A model generated the notes under the pieces. The model was not told the origin of the DNA. It saw only the letters and a list, made by a program, of their open reading frames with translations, and searched no databases. From Hoeflea sp038900095 (GTDB taxonomy: Bacteria > Pseudomonadota > Alphaproteobacteria > Rhizobiales > Rhizobiaceae), in the NCBI RefSeq assembly GCF_038900095.1, contig NZ_JBBMQQ010000004.1:62001-126000 (forward strand): a stretch of 64,000 nucleotides of DNA, in the 5' to 3' direction. The translations under genes and the position numbers were made by a program. Below are positions 41,013-50,700 of the stretch, piece by piece (the first letter of the stretch is position 1; each line of letters starts with the position of its first letter).

Positions 41013-42211
41013 AGGGCGAACACCTTTGTGCCAGCCAGAAGGTGCTCGACCGGCATGATCGCATTCTCGCCAAACCGGTAGAATTCGGCCGGTGTGGCGG
41101 GCGCGATGCCTGTCTCGCGAATATGCAGCACGTCATCGGAAAGCCCCGACAGCTCGTTGACCGTCTTCGGCGCCACGAAGGGGGCCGGTTTGAACAATCC
41201 TGCCCATTGTCCGCCTTCCCAGAGCGCAAAGCCACGCTCGAAACAGCTGACCTTGGCGTCGTATTCCTCGCGGGTGTAGCAATATTTGCATTCATCCATG
41301 GCGGCAGAGGCGAAATTGGGGCCGAAACCGGTGAGGTCGATCGCATAGGTGCGGCAGAACCAAGCGGTGAGAGTTGCAATCGTCAGGCATACCGACGCGC
41401 CGGGGTCGATCAGCGAAAACGGGAACTCCGGCTGGACCAGGTCGATCCCGCCCTTGCTTTCGCGCTCGAATGTATCGAGCCGCTGCTTCATCACTTCGCG
41501 CGAATGGCTGGCCGCCGAGTTGGATGCAAGGCAGGCGCCGAGAACAGAGAAAGGCCGTTCGCAGTGAACCATTTTGGTGGCCTGCGCCACGACCTTGCAG
41601 GTGTTGTCCCAATCGACAACCGGATGCTCGAAATAGCGGTCTCCATAGCTTGCCTTGATACGCTGCATCAGCGATTTTCTCACCGCGCCATGGTAGATGC
41701 CGATGCCCACCGATGGACGGCGCTTGCCTTCGCTCCAGCGGAACAGGCGGTCCGCCAGTGTCTGTTTCGGGTGCACCGAGATGCCGCTGCTCATCGGAAT
41801 GCTGGCAAGCGTCGAGGTCGGCCGGTTGTCCGGCCACTGGTAAATCATGCAATCCCAGTTGATGGAATCGACGTCGCGGTGGAGAACCTCCAGCCGCTGG
41901 ATCAGCCCGGTCACCCGCGTGTCGATGAAATCATCGTCTCCGATGACTGAAATCCAGCGCCCCCGGGTCTCTTTAAGCGCACGCTCCCAATTGTCGACCA
42001 TCGACAACACCGCAGGGACGGGAGGGATCAGCCGGAATCGGCTGTCCTTGAGAGTGGTGGCGAAATAGTCCGCAAGCGGGGCAGGGTCGTCTGAGTTGTC
42101 GGCAACGATGACTTCGAAATCATCGCCGTCCGCCGCGGCCATGGCCTCGATGGTCTTGATGCAATAGGCCTGACGATTTCGCGTCGGCAGGCAGACTGTC
42201 AGGTAAACCAT
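41009..42211 (-). CDS. Family 2-type glycosyltransferase
   Basis: Protein of 400 residues with a GT-A nucleotide-sugar-binding start (MVYLTVCLPTRNRQAYCIKT; FEVIVADNSDDP) and an acidic metal motif GDDDF at 91-95. The second half is not a standard GT2 tail; it has a cysteine-bearing motif (DECKYCYTREEYDAK near residue 300). No polysaccharide, LPS or flagellar genes flank it. It is the first gene of a two-gene operon with its degenerate paralogue. The substrate is unknown. Confidence 0.78.
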   Translation of the reverse strand: MVYLTVCLPTRNRQAYCIKTIEAMAAADGDDFEVIVADNSDDPAPLADYFATTLKDSRFRLIPPVPAVLSMVDNWERALKETRGRWISVIGDDDFIDTRVTGLIQRLEVLHRDVDSINWDCMIYQWPDNRPTSTLASIPMSSGISVHPKQTLADRLFRWSEGKRRPSVGIGIYHGAVRKSLMQRIKASYGDRYFEHPVVDWDNTCKVVAQATKMVHCERPFSVLGACLASNSAASHSREVMKQRLDTFERESKGGIDLVQPEFPFSLIDPGASVCLTIATLTAWFCRTYAIDLTGFGPNFASAAMDECKYCYTREEYDAKVSCFERGFALWEGGQWAGLFKPAPFVAPKTVNELSGLSDDVLHIRETGIAPATPAEFYRFGENAIMPVEHLLAGTKVFAL

Positions 42212-42414
42212 CGCGAGCTTTCATGTGCCACATGTCTGATCCAAGCCTGCCAGATCAAACTTGTGTCATGCTTGCTCTGCTTGTTGACCGGGCGCGGCGG
42301 ATCGGGTCTCTTGTCCGGCGAAGTCCCGTTTCAGGGCTGGCATGCGCAGAACATGGCGGCCCGCGGCACGGCGATTGACCCAGGAAACACGACACATCCA
42401 GGAAGGATGACGCC

Positions 42415-42663
42415 ATGAGATGGGCACTGGTAGATTTTGGTCACGCCTTTTACCGGCCGCTGATGCGGCGGGTCATCATCTTCGTGCTGCTTCTGGTCTG
42501 GACCGGGGTGGAGTTTTTCTCGGGCTCCACCGGCTGGTTGGTGTTTTTCCTGGCGCTTTCGGCCTATGTCGGCTGGGGGTTCTTCCTCTCCGGACAGCCC
42601 GATGCACCGCTTGACGGCGAAGCCGGGACCGCGCAGACGCCGCCATCGGAAGATCAGAAATAG
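42415..42663 (+). CDS. Small two-helix membrane protein (DUF3329-like)
   Basis: Protein of 82 residues: a short N-terminal part (MRWALVDFGHAFYRPLMRR), two hydrophobic helices (about 20-36 and 39-58), and an acidic hydrophilic tail. The FYRPLMRRVIIFVLLLVWTG start resembles the N-terminal membrane segment named DUF3329. GGAAGGATG is seen 8 bases upstream of the ATG. It is a stand-alone gene; function unknown. Confidence 0.65.
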   Translation: MRWALVDFGHAFYRPLMRRVIIFVLLLVWTGVEFFSGSTGWLVFFLALSAYVGWGFFLSGQPDAPLDGEAGTAQTPPSEDQK

Positions 42664-42746
42664 CCGCATCCGGGCAAAAGCAATTCGGGCAGGTGCCGGG
42701 ATTGCAAAAATCATCCGCTTCAGCCAGGATTTTCCGCAGCTGGGGG

Positions 42747-42775
42747 CTTGTAGCAACGATTTTGCCGGTCTATAA
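42747..42775 (+). promoter_or_regulatory. Promoter of tRNA-Pro
   Basis: CTTGTA (42747-42752), a 17-base spacer, then CTATAA (42770-42775), close to the rhizobial housekeeping consensus CTTGAC-N17-CTATAT. The -10 box ends 15 bases before the mature tRNA start, as expected. Confidence 0.75.
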
Positions 42776-42790
42776 GCCAGCCGCTGGTCA

Positions 42791-42867
42791 CGGAGTGTAG
42801 CGCAGCCTGGTAGCGCACGTCGTTCGGGACGACGGGGTCGGAGGTTCGAATCCTCTCACTCCGACCA
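42791..42867 (+). tRNA. tRNA-Pro (anticodon CGG)
   Basis: Acceptor arm CGGAGTG/CACTCCG, D-arm GCGC...GCGC with loop AGCCTGGTA, anticodon stem CGTCG/CGACG with loop TTCGGGA (anticodon CGG), T-arm GAGG-TTCGAAT-CCTC, discriminator A and encoded CCA (42865-42867). Length is 77 nt. Confidence 0.96.
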
Positions 42868-43155
42868 GCTTATCTTGATAATACTGAGCTTTCCCATTCT
42901 CTTGCTGGTCGGCAGGGGAGTGCTGACCTGAGCCTTGTCACTCTTGCAGCCCAAAGTGGAAGCAAGGCCCAATGCGGGCTCGAAGCTTGCGGCCGGCATT
43001 GGAAGGAAGCGCTGCCATGTGTGGCAGCGGCATCGTCGTCGAACGGTGCAGTTTTTCGCGCTGCCGAGCCCGGTGCCGCGATTCTGGAGAAACCCGCCAG
43101 CGAGACGACGCGCATCTCGCTTGCTGCCTTCAAGTCCGGCGCAGAGGACTCGGGT
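42868..43155. other. Gene-free stretch after tRNA-Pro
   Basis: 288 bases in which I see no convincing gene. Short open frames exist on both strands but lack ribosome sites and look like shuffled sequence. No attachment-site repeat of the tRNA 3' end and no integrase are seen, so there is no sign of an integrated element. Confidence 0.5.
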
Positions 43156-43401
43156 TCAATCCTTCTTGTGTCTGTCCGGGCCTCCGGTGTGGCTTTTGCG
43201 GGTGATCGAGACCGGGTCGCTGGCCGGAAACGTGTCTTCCAGCCCTTCTTCCAGCTCGTCGTCGAGTTCCTGATCGAATGTATCACCCTTGGCGGCTTCA
43301 ATCGCCGCATCGCGGCTTGCATAGACAGGCGAATGACGGCCCTTGATCACATAGGACCAACCGCCGTTGCGCTGTTCGAGTTCGTAGTCCTTGCTTGTCA
43401 T
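43156..43401 (-). CDS. DUF2188-like small protein with DTFPASDP tail
   Basis: Protein of 81 residues. The first half resembles DUF2188 (YELEQRNGGWSYVIKGRHSP, then SRDAAIEAAKGD). The second half holds an acidic segment and the motif EEGLEDTFPASDPVSITRKS, a motif recurring at the ends of small stress-related proteins in alphaproteobacteria. AAGGAG 8 bases upstream fixes the ATG at 43401; the longer frame to 43560 is not supported. It sits next to dps on the same strand, which fits a stationary-phase or stress role (inference). Confidence 0.75.
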   Translation of the reverse strand: MTSKDYELEQRNGGWSYVIKGRHSPVYASRDAAIEAAKGDTFDQELDDELEEGLEDTFPASDPVSITRKSHTGGPDRHKKD

Positions 43402-43532
43402 GGAGTACTCCTTTCGCTCGCCAACGCTGACCGGGCGGCATCGTTCCGTCTCACGCGCTCTCGATTGGTCTTGCAGATCAAGACTGTCTGCAAGACCTCT
43501 CATGAGACGCAAGGATTGGCGTCGCGGCTGAA

Positions 43533-43982
43533 TTAGGCCAGCGTTGATCGCATCATCCATGCTGCCTTCTGATGTGCCGTCTGTCGAGCGATAAGAAGAT
43601 CGACGGACGATTCATCGCCGGCGTCCTGGGCAACCTTTATGGCCTCCACGATGATGGTGATGATCTTCTCGTTGTCCGCCAGCAGTTCGGCCAGCATGTC
43701 GTTGGCGGCAGGGATGGTCTGGTTTTCCTTGATCGTCGCCAGCTCGGCAAACTTTGCGTAAGTGCCTGGCGCATATTCGCCAAGTGCCCGGATACGCTCT
43801 GCGATTTCATCAAGCGCCGTCCACATTTCCTGGTACTGCTCTTCAAACATCAAGTGCAGCGAACGGAAGTTCGGGCCCTCGACATTCCAGTGGTAGTTGT
43901 GCGTTTTCAGGTAAAGCACGTAGGCGTTTGCCAGAACCTTGGACAGGGCGTCGGCACAGGTTTTCTTGGAATTGTCAGCCAT
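43533..43982 (-). CDS. dps: Dps-family DNA-protecting ferritin
   Basis: Ferritin-like dodecameric protein of 149 residues that oxidises and stores iron and protects DNA. The Dps signature is seen: LYLKTHNYHWNVEGPNFRSLH (in pieces, KTHNYHWNVEGPNF), then MFEEQYQEMWTALDEIAERIRALG with the ferroxidase acidic residues. The N-terminus is short and carries a few lysines (MADNSKKTC). GGAGA 9 bases upstream supports ATG 43982. A candidate FNR/CRP-type box lies about 250 bases upstream in the gap shared with the MFS gene. Confidence 0.92.
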   Translation of the reverse strand: MADNSKKTCADALSKVLANAYVLYLKTHNYHWNVEGPNFRSLHLMFEEQYQEMWTALDEIAERIRALGEYAPGTYAKFAELATIKENQTIPAANDMLAELLADNEKIITIIVEAIKVAQDAGDESSVDLLIARQTAHQKAAWMMRSTLA

Positions 43983-44439
43983 GATTTCGGTTTCTCCGTT
44001 TGACAGGGTTTCGGTGCAGAATTCCGGTTGTGGCCAAAGTCCGGTTTTGCCTCGAGTGTCGCGACACCGCCTTTGATGAGGTGGGCGATGGTCTCGCCGC
44101 TGGTCGTAAAAAAGCGGGCGTGTCCCACCCCCCATTATCGATGCGGAAGATCAGACTTTCTGGAGTGCTCGAGGCCTTGCCGGGCGCGTGGTTCGGTCAC
44201 CAAGGCAGGCTAACAGGGATGGCACGCCCGCCTTTGACACATGTCAATCGTCGCGTGTCGCCCGTTGGCACCCAGCCGGCCCACCGTCGCAAATTGGCGG
44301 ATGAACACTGGCAATAGGTCATGGCGCAGCCTGCCGGTTTGGACTAAAGCTGAATCAGCTTTCCGGGGCTGTTTCGTTTTGTCGGACCGGTTGCCCGCAC
44401 GGTTTGCTCCCTGTTGGATTTGCTCAAGGCCTGTCCCCG
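43983..44439. other. Long divergent gap between dps and the MFS gene
   Basis: 457 bases without a gene I can support. It holds the FNR-type box at 44234-44247. Open frames of 70-105 codons on both strands have no ribosome site and odd composition, so I treat them as non-coding. No terminator-like hairpin was found. Confidence 0.5.
44234..44247. promoter_or_regulatory. Symmetric FNR/Dnr-type box
   Basis: TTGAC-ACAT-GTCAA is a symmetric 5-4-5 site, the TTGAC/GTCAA variant of the FNR-family box. It is about 250 bases from dps and 193 bases from the MFS gene. The window's own FNR-type regulator is a candidate to bind it. Confidence 0.55.
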
Positions 44440-45603
44440 ATGTCCAAGCCGGAATTTGCAGCCACCCGCTATTATGCCACAGCCTTCTGGGCACCTGCGG
44501 TCACGGTCACCTACCTGCCGATCTGGCTCAACGAGCGCGGCATCTCGGACGCGCAGATCGGGGTGATCAACACCCTGCCGATGGCGGGCATGTTGCTGTT
44601 CAGCGTTTTCGTCGGGCGCCTCGCCGACAGGGCGTCGGACTGGAAACAGGCGATCATGATCGGCACCGGCCTGGCCGCATTCTGCTCGCTGTTGCTTGGT
44701 TTTGCCGAAGGCTTCTGGATGATCCTTCTGATCTGGACCATGGCCACACTGCCGGCCGGTCTTGTCAGTCCGGTGGCCGACGCGGCAACCATGCGGCTGT
44801 CATTGCGGCTTGGCTTTTCATTCGGGGTGACCCGGGCCTGGGGCACCGTCGGCTTCCTGTCCATGTGTTTTGTCACCGGTTACCTGGTCCTGTGGTTCGG
44901 TGCAGCCTCGTTCGTCTGGCTGTTCGCCTTTGCCTGCCTCGCGCGGTTCCTCGCCGCAGTCGGCCTGCCGCGGCTGCGCGATGCCGGTCAGCCGCGCATC
45001 AAGCCTGAAGGAACATTCCTGTCGCGCGAAGTCATCGCCGCATTCCGGCCCTGGGTGCTGCTGCCGGTGATTGCCGGCGCGGTGCTGTTTGCCAACCACA
45101 TGGTCATGAACGCGTTCTCGTCGCTGGTGTGGAAACAGCAGGGGCTGACGGAATCCACCATCGGCTTGCTGATCGCGCTGGGAGCCGGGGCGGAAGCCGC
45201 GACCATGTTTGCCTGGAAGCGCATCAACATCCGCTTTCCCGCCCGCGTTCTCATCCTGATTGCCGGCGTGGTCTCGGTGCTCAGATGGATCGGCATGACC
45301 CTGTCGCCGCCGCTGTGGGTGATCGTGCTCATGCAGCTGGGTCAGGCGGTGACCTTCACCTTCTCCTATCTCGGCTGCCTCTACTTCATCGCCAAGCGCA
45401 CCAGCGAAGACATCTCCGCCGAGGCGCAGAGCCTGTTCGGGGTGATGATGCAGGGGCTGTCGATCCTGGTTGTCTCGAGCTTTGGCGTCGCGTTTGGCGT
45501 GATCGGCGTCAACGCCTTCTGGATTTGCGTGGTGCTCTCGGCGCTTGCGATCGCGATGGTGCAGCTCTCGCTCAGAATGCGCGGCCCGGATCCGTCCGAC
45601 TGA
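44440..45603 (+). CDS. MFS transporter of the MFS_1-like (phenylpropionate permease) group
   Basis: Permease of 387 residues with twelve hydrophobic segments. The pattern FWAPAVTVTYLPIWLNERGIS, VGRLADR after TM2 and TRAWGTVGFL before TM5 matches the HcaT/MFS_1-like group (phenylpropionate or nucleoside symporter-like; also related to lactose permease types). The ATG at 44440 is chosen over an upstream start at 44404. It is convergent with idi (gap 21 bases). The substrate cannot be told. Confidence 0.85.
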   Translation: MSKPEFAATRYYATAFWAPAVTVTYLPIWLNERGISDAQIGVINTLPMAGMLLFSVFVGRLADRASDWKQAIMIGTGLAAFCSLLLGFAEGFWMILLIWTMATLPAGLVSPVADAATMRLSLRLGFSFGVTRAWGTVGFLSMCFVTGYLVLWFGAASFVWLFAFACLARFLAAVGLPRLRDAGQPRIKPEGTFLSREVIAAFRPWVLLPVIAGAVLFANHMVMNAFSSLVWKQQGLTESTIGLLIALGAGAEAATMFAWKRINIRFPARVLILIAGVVSVLRWIGMTLSPPLWVIVLMQLGQAVTFTFSYLGCLYFIAKRTSEDISAEAQSLFGVMMQGLSILVVSSFGVAFGVIGVNAFWICVVLSALAIAMVQLSLRMRGPDPSD

Positions 45604-45624
45604 GCGGCGATAGCGGGATCAAAC

Positions 45625-46149
45625 TCAGAACGTCAGCTCGGGATACCGTTCCGCGTAGATCCGGATCCAGGGCGTGAACCGCTCGGGGTGCTGCGCGATT
45701 TCGGCATGAAGCGCGTCCCGCGTGATCCAGCGGGTGTCCTCGACCTCGAGCGGGTTGGGCAGGATCTCGAGGGTCGTCCGGTCGGCCACGCCGGTATACA
45801 TCGTCACCTTTTCGTTCTCATGCAGACCATTGCCGACATCGGCGGAATACTCGACCACCTTGCGGCGCGACAACGGCACGGAAAATCCGAGTTCTTCGGT
45901 CAGCCGCCGTTCCGCGCAACTGTCGACGGATTCGTTCCAGTGCGGATGGGTGCAACAGCTGTTGGCCCATTGTCCGCCACAATGATATTTCGATGAAGCC
46001 CGCTTCTGAATCAGCAGATGATCGCCGTCAAAGACGAAAACCGAGACGGCGAGGTGAAACAGCCCATCGGTATGGGCCTTGAGTTTTTCCACCGGGTACA
46101 ACGATCCGTCTGCTGCAATCGCCGGGATAACTGTTGGAGCCGTGTTCAT
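45625..46149 (-). CDS. idi: Isopentenyl-diphosphate delta-isomerase, type I
   Basis: Interconverts IPP and DMAPP for isoprenoid synthesis. It has 174 residues with a Nudix-type fold. The active-site cysteine region is GGQWANSCCTHPHWNES (about 62-78), and the Nudix-like helix is CAERRLTEELGF. The metal-binding HENE-like segment is LHENEKVTMYTG. The start at 46149 (MNTAPTVIP) has GGGA 8 bases upstream; ATG 46155 is too close to it. The type I form is found in a minority of alphaproteobacteria. The gene stands alone; no crt genes are in the window. Confidence 0.93.
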   Translation of the reverse strand: MNTAPTVIPAIAADGSLYPVEKLKAHTDGLFHLAVSVFVFDGDHLLIQKRASSKYHCGGQWANSCCTHPHWNESVDSCAERRLTEELGFSVPLSRRKVVEYSADVGNGLHENEKVTMYTGVADRTTLEILPNPLEVEDTRWITRDALHAEIAQHPERFTPWIRIYAERYPELTF

Positions 46150-46547
46150 GATCATGTCCCGTTCTTCGCGCAATCCGGCACCCGGCTTGGAGTTTGCCCA
46201 TAACCTCGCCAAAGCCGGGCGGCAAGTCAGGGTTTGCATCCTGTGTCGAGCATGTAGGTCAGCCGTAGCCAATGGTCCATGCCGCCGATATGCTCACCCG
46301 GTCCTTGCCGCTGTCGTTTCAGGACTTCCGTAGGCGCGAAAGAATGTCGGGCAACGTGAAAATGCAGACTTTCGAAATTCTGAAAGATGTCTAATAGTTA
46401 AGGTGATTTTCGCGAACGGTGCGCTATGTCCCCAAACGGAACAGACAATTCAGCGCGGAGTTTTCGGCATGCCGGATCCGGATCCAGGCAGGAAACCGCA
46501 GGCGCGGTGGCTGCGGGATTCGCCTGATTTTAGTGAAAGAGACGAAT
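46150..46547. other. Gene-free stretch upstream of the second RND operon
   Basis: 398 bases without a supported gene. Near the adaptor gene an inverted repeat CTTTC (46369-46373) / GAAAG (46382-46386) lies in an AT-richer patch (46360-46412) that probably holds the promoter. Nothing else was recognised. Confidence 0.4.
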
Positions 46548-47789
46548 TTGAAACTCTGGAAACAAGTACTTTTGTCGCTGGTCCTGATCGCTGTTGCGTT
46601 CGTGACATGGTCGTGGGTCTATCCCGGAGCGCATGATGTCCTGGTCCGCAACGGACTTGAACGGATATCGCTGTTTGCACCGTCTGCGGACGCGGAGAAA
46701 GGCAACGCCGCCGGGACCCAGCGGGCAGGCGGCCCGGGCAGCCGCCGCGGGGCCCGCGAGGCAATTGTCGTTGTCGCACCGGTTGGCGAAGGCATTGTCA
46801 ACGACAAGCTCACCGCCATCGGAACCGGCCAGGCCATCCGCTCGGTATCGGTACGGACGCTGGTCTCGGGCCAGATTGTCGACATTCCGGTCCGCCCGGG
46901 AAGCAAGGTGGAACGCGGCGATGTGCTCATCCGCCTTGATGCCGCCCAGGAAGAGCTCGCGGTCGAAAGGGCCAAGCTCACCGTCAAGGATGCCAAGGCC
47001 AAGGTTGAGCGCCTGGAGAGCCTGGTCGCCAGCCGCGCCGCCTCCAGTGTCGAGGCCGATCAGGCCCGGAACGCGTTTGATGCGGCAAAGGTGGCGCTCA
47101 GGGAAGCCGAACTCAACCTCGCCCGCCGCACCGTTACCGCGCCGATCAGCGGATCGCTTGGAATCCTGGCCGTCAATGCCGGCGACTACGTCACCAGCCA
47201 GAGCGAGATCGCCAGCATCGATGACCGCAGCCAGATCCTGATCGAGTTTTTTGTGCCTGAACGTTTTGCTTCGGGCATGGAAGTCGGCAAGGAGGTCACC
47301 GCAACCGCCAGTTCCCGTCCGGGCGAGCGCTTTACCGGTACGATTTCCGCGGTCGACAACCGCGTCGACGAGGCAAGCCGTACCTTGCGGGTGCGTGCCC
47401 AGATTGCCAACCCCGATGACACATTGCGCGCTGGTATGTCGTTCGAGGTCACCATCGGCTTCGAGGGCGAACGCTGGCCGGCAGTCGATCCGCTGGCAAT
47501 CCAGTGGGATTCGGCCGGCTCCTACGTCTGGAAGGTTGTCGACGGCAAGGGCGAGCGCGTCGATGTTGCCATCATCCAGCGCAACTCCGATTCCGTTCTG
47601 GTCAAGGCAGACCTTGAGGTTGGCGACGAAGTGGTGACCGAAGGCGTGCAAAGCGTCCGCCCCGGCGCGGCGGTCACCATCATCGGCGGCAGCCGGAAAC
47701 CGGCTGACAGCAGCGAACCGAAGGGGGCGGATCAGCAACCGACGGCCCAGAGATTGAAGAACGGCAAATCCGGCGGAAGCGGTGCATGA
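46548..47789 (+). CDS. RND efflux periplasmic adaptor (MdtA/AcrA-like)
   Basis: Adaptor of about 413 residues. A single N-terminal anchor (WKQVLLSLVLIAVAFVTWSW) is followed by a glycine/arginine-rich linker, the lipoyl half VRTLVSGQIVDIPVRPGSKV, a short coiled-coil hairpin (about 145-205), the second lipoyl half LARRTVTAPISGSLGILAVN, a beta-barrel (IEFFVPERF) and a low-complexity end. The start is taken as TTG 46548, with AAAGAG just upstream; GTG 46533 and farther positions are possible. It overlaps the transporter gene by 4 nt (ATGA). Confidence 0.85.
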   Translation: MKLWKQVLLSLVLIAVAFVTWSWVYPGAHDVLVRNGLERISLFAPSADAEKGNAAGTQRAGGPGSRRGAREAIVVVAPVGEGIVNDKLTAIGTGQAIRSVSVRTLVSGQIVDIPVRPGSKVERGDVLIRLDAAQEELAVERAKLTVKDAKAKVERLESLVASRAASSVEADQARNAFDAAKVALREAELNLARRTVTAPISGSLGILAVNAGDYVTSQSEIASIDDRSQILIEFFVPERFASGMEVGKEVTATASSRPGERFTGTISAVDNRVDEASRTLRVRAQIANPDDTLRAGMSFEVTIGFEGERWPAVDPLAIQWDSAGSYVWKVVDGKGERVDVAIIQRNSDSVLVKADLEVGDEVVTEGVQSVRPGAAVTIIGGSRKPADSSEPKGADQQPTAQRLKNGKSGGSGA

Positions 47790-50700
47790 GCGAGCGAAAC
47801 GAAGACCTTGTCGAGCCGGACCAGCCGGCGAGTGAAGTGGAAACAGGCGGCGGCACCGCCCTCATGGTTCGCCGCCCGGTGCTTGCAACGGTAATCAGCC
47901 TGCTCATCGTCGTGGCTGGCCTTGCCGGGCTTTATGGTGCCGAAATCCGCGAGCTTCCCGATGTCGACCGGCCGGTCATTACCGTCACCACCAATTTCGC
48001 CGGCGCTTCGCCCGAAACCGTCGACCGCGAACTGACCGCGATCGTCGAGGGGGCCGTGGCGCGGGTGGCCGGTGTTGCCTCGATGTCGTCGACCTCGACA
48101 CTGGGCCGCAGCCGGGTCACCATCGAGTTCTCCGACAGCACCGATCTGAATGTCGCAGCCTCCGATGTCCGCGATGCGCTTGGCCGCGTCACCAACAACA
48201 TGCCCGACAGCGCCGACGATCCCCGCATCATCAAGGCCGATGCCAATTCCGATCCGGTGATGCGTCTCGCGGTCACGTCAGACCGTTACAATGTTCAGGA
48301 CATGACCATCCTGGTCGAGGACCTGGTGGTGGACCGCCTGGCTGCCGTTCCGGGTGTCGCCGACGTCAATGTCTATGGCGACCGCGAGAAGATTTTCCGG
48401 GTCGATGTCGACCAGACCCGCCTCGCAGCCTTCGGCCTGACCCTGGCTGATCTGCGCAGCGCCCTGAGCAATGTGGCGCTTGACGTGCCGGCCGGTTCCT
48501 TGACCGCGCAGACATCCGATATCGTTGTTCGCGCGACCGCCGATGTCACCACGCCGGAAGGGTTTGAAGATCTCTACATCAACGACCGGGTAAGGTTCCG
48601 CGATGTTGCCAACGTGACACTTGGAGCCGACCCGGGCGATTCCGTGCTGCGCGCCAATGGCCGTACCGGCATCGGCATGGGCATCATCCGCCAGTCCGCA
48701 TCCAACACGCTCGAGATCTCGCAAGGCGTGCGCGCCGCCACCGAGGCGATCCAGTCCATTCTGCCCGAAGGCGTCGACATCCGGGTGACCAGTGACGATG
48801 CCACCTTCATCAGTGGCGCCATCGACGAGGTCCGCAATACGCTTGTCCTCGCGGTGCTTATCGTTATCGGCATCATCTTCCTGTTTCTGCGCGACTGGCG
48901 CGCGACCATCATTCCGGCCGTCACGCTGCCTGTGTCGCTGATCGGTGCTTTTGCCGCGATCTGGCTTGCCGGGTTCTCGGTCAATATCCTGACGCTGCTG
49001 GCGCTGGTGCTGGCCACCGGCATGGTCGTCGACGACGCCATCGTGGTGCTCGAGAACATCGTTCGAAAGCGCAATGAAGGCATGGGCGTGCGCGCCGCGG
49101 CCGTCATCGGCACCCGCGAAGTGTTCTTCGCCGTCATCACCACCACCGCCACGCTCGCGGCCGTCTTCATTCCGATCTCGTTCCTCCCCGGGCAGGCCGG
49201 CGGCCTGTTTACCGAATTCGGATTTGTGCTGGCCTTCACGGTGATGATTTCCAGTGTCGTCGCCCTGACCCTGTGCCCGATGCTGGCGTCCAGGCTGATC
49301 AAGCGGCGTGACATGTCCAAGGTGAACGCCAAGAAGAGCGGCTTCGTAGCTTTCGGCACCTACCTGTCAGGGCTTTACGCGAAGCTGCTGCGCCGGGCGC
49401 TCGATGCGCCGCTGGTTGTCATCATCATCGCCTTGCTGGCCGCAGGCTCGGCCTTTGCGCTGCTACCCACCATTCCGCAGGAGCTGACACCGCCCGAAGA
49501 CCGGGCTGTGGCAATTATCCGGATTTCCGCGCCGCAAGGCGTCAGCCTCGATTTTACCCGTTCGCGCATGACCGAGATCGAGCGCCTGGTAACGCCACTG
49601 CTCGACAGCGGCGAGGTGCAAAACATCTTCGCCATCGCCGGCACCGGCGGTTCGGCCAACAACGGGTTCATGGTGCTCACCCTTGCGCCCTGGGGTGAAC
49701 GGGTGCGCTCGCAGGCCGATATCGTCGCCGAACTCAACCGTGCGGTGGCGACCGTTCCGGGCTTGCGCGCATTTGCCATCCAGCCCAACAGCCTGGGAAT
49801 TCGCGGTGCCGGCAACGGCCTTCAGTTTGCCTTCGTCGGCAACAGCTACGATGAACTCGCCGGTGTCGCCCGGCAGATGGTCGACAAGCTCGAACAGGAC
49901 CCGCGTTTCCGCCAGATCCAGCTCTCCTACGAGACCACCCAGCCGCAGATCTCGGTCCAGATAGACCGCGCCCGCGCCTCCGATCTCGGTGTCAACATCG
50001 ACGGACTGGCCGAGGCGCTTCAGGCCCTGCTCGACGGCAGGGAAGTGGCGCAGGTGTTCATTCACGACCGGTCGTTTCCGGTCAAGCTGATGTCGACCAA
50101 CAACCCGATCAACGATCCCACCGATCTGGAATCGATCTATCTCAAGGCCAAGGACGGCCGTATCGTGCCGATGTCGACGATTGCGACACTGACTGAAAAG
50201 GCGGTCGCACCCGATCTTCGCCGCGAAAGCCAGATGCGCTCGGTCTCGATCACTGCCGGCCTGACTCCGGCGTTCGCGCTTGGTGACGCCTGGTCCACGG
50301 CGGTCGAACTTGCCGAGCCGTTGATGCCTGCCGGTGTTCGCATCATCCCGCTTGCCGAGGCTGCGACGCTGGACCAGTCTTCCAATGACATGCTGATTAC
50401 CTTCGGCATCGCCATCATCGTCGTGCTGCTGGTGCTCTCGGCCCAATTCGAAAGCTTCGTCAGCGCCTTCATCATCATCTCGACGGTTCCGCTGGGACTG
50501 GCATGCGCCATCTTCGCCATGGCCATGACCGGCGGCTCGCTCAATGTCTACAGCCAGATCGGGCTTGTGCTGCTGGTGGGCGTGATGGCCAAGAACGGCA
50601 TCCTGATCGTCGAGTTTGCCAATCAGTTGCGCAACAACGGCAAGGATATCCGCACGGCGATCGAGGAAGCCTCCAACATCCGCCTGCGGCCGGTCATGAT

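Noticed and set aside
42791..42867. tRNA-Pro as an integration site for a mobile element
   Set aside because: No repeat of the tRNA 3' end, no integrase and no foreign-looking genes follow.
43907..44317. Open frames of 70-105 codons on both strands in the dps/MFS gap
   Set aside because: No ribosome site, biased composition, no family resemblance; treated as non-coding.
46530..47738. 402-codon open frame antisense to the second RND adaptor
   Set aside because: The adaptor reads through with lipoyl and barrel motifs; the antisense product resembles nothing.
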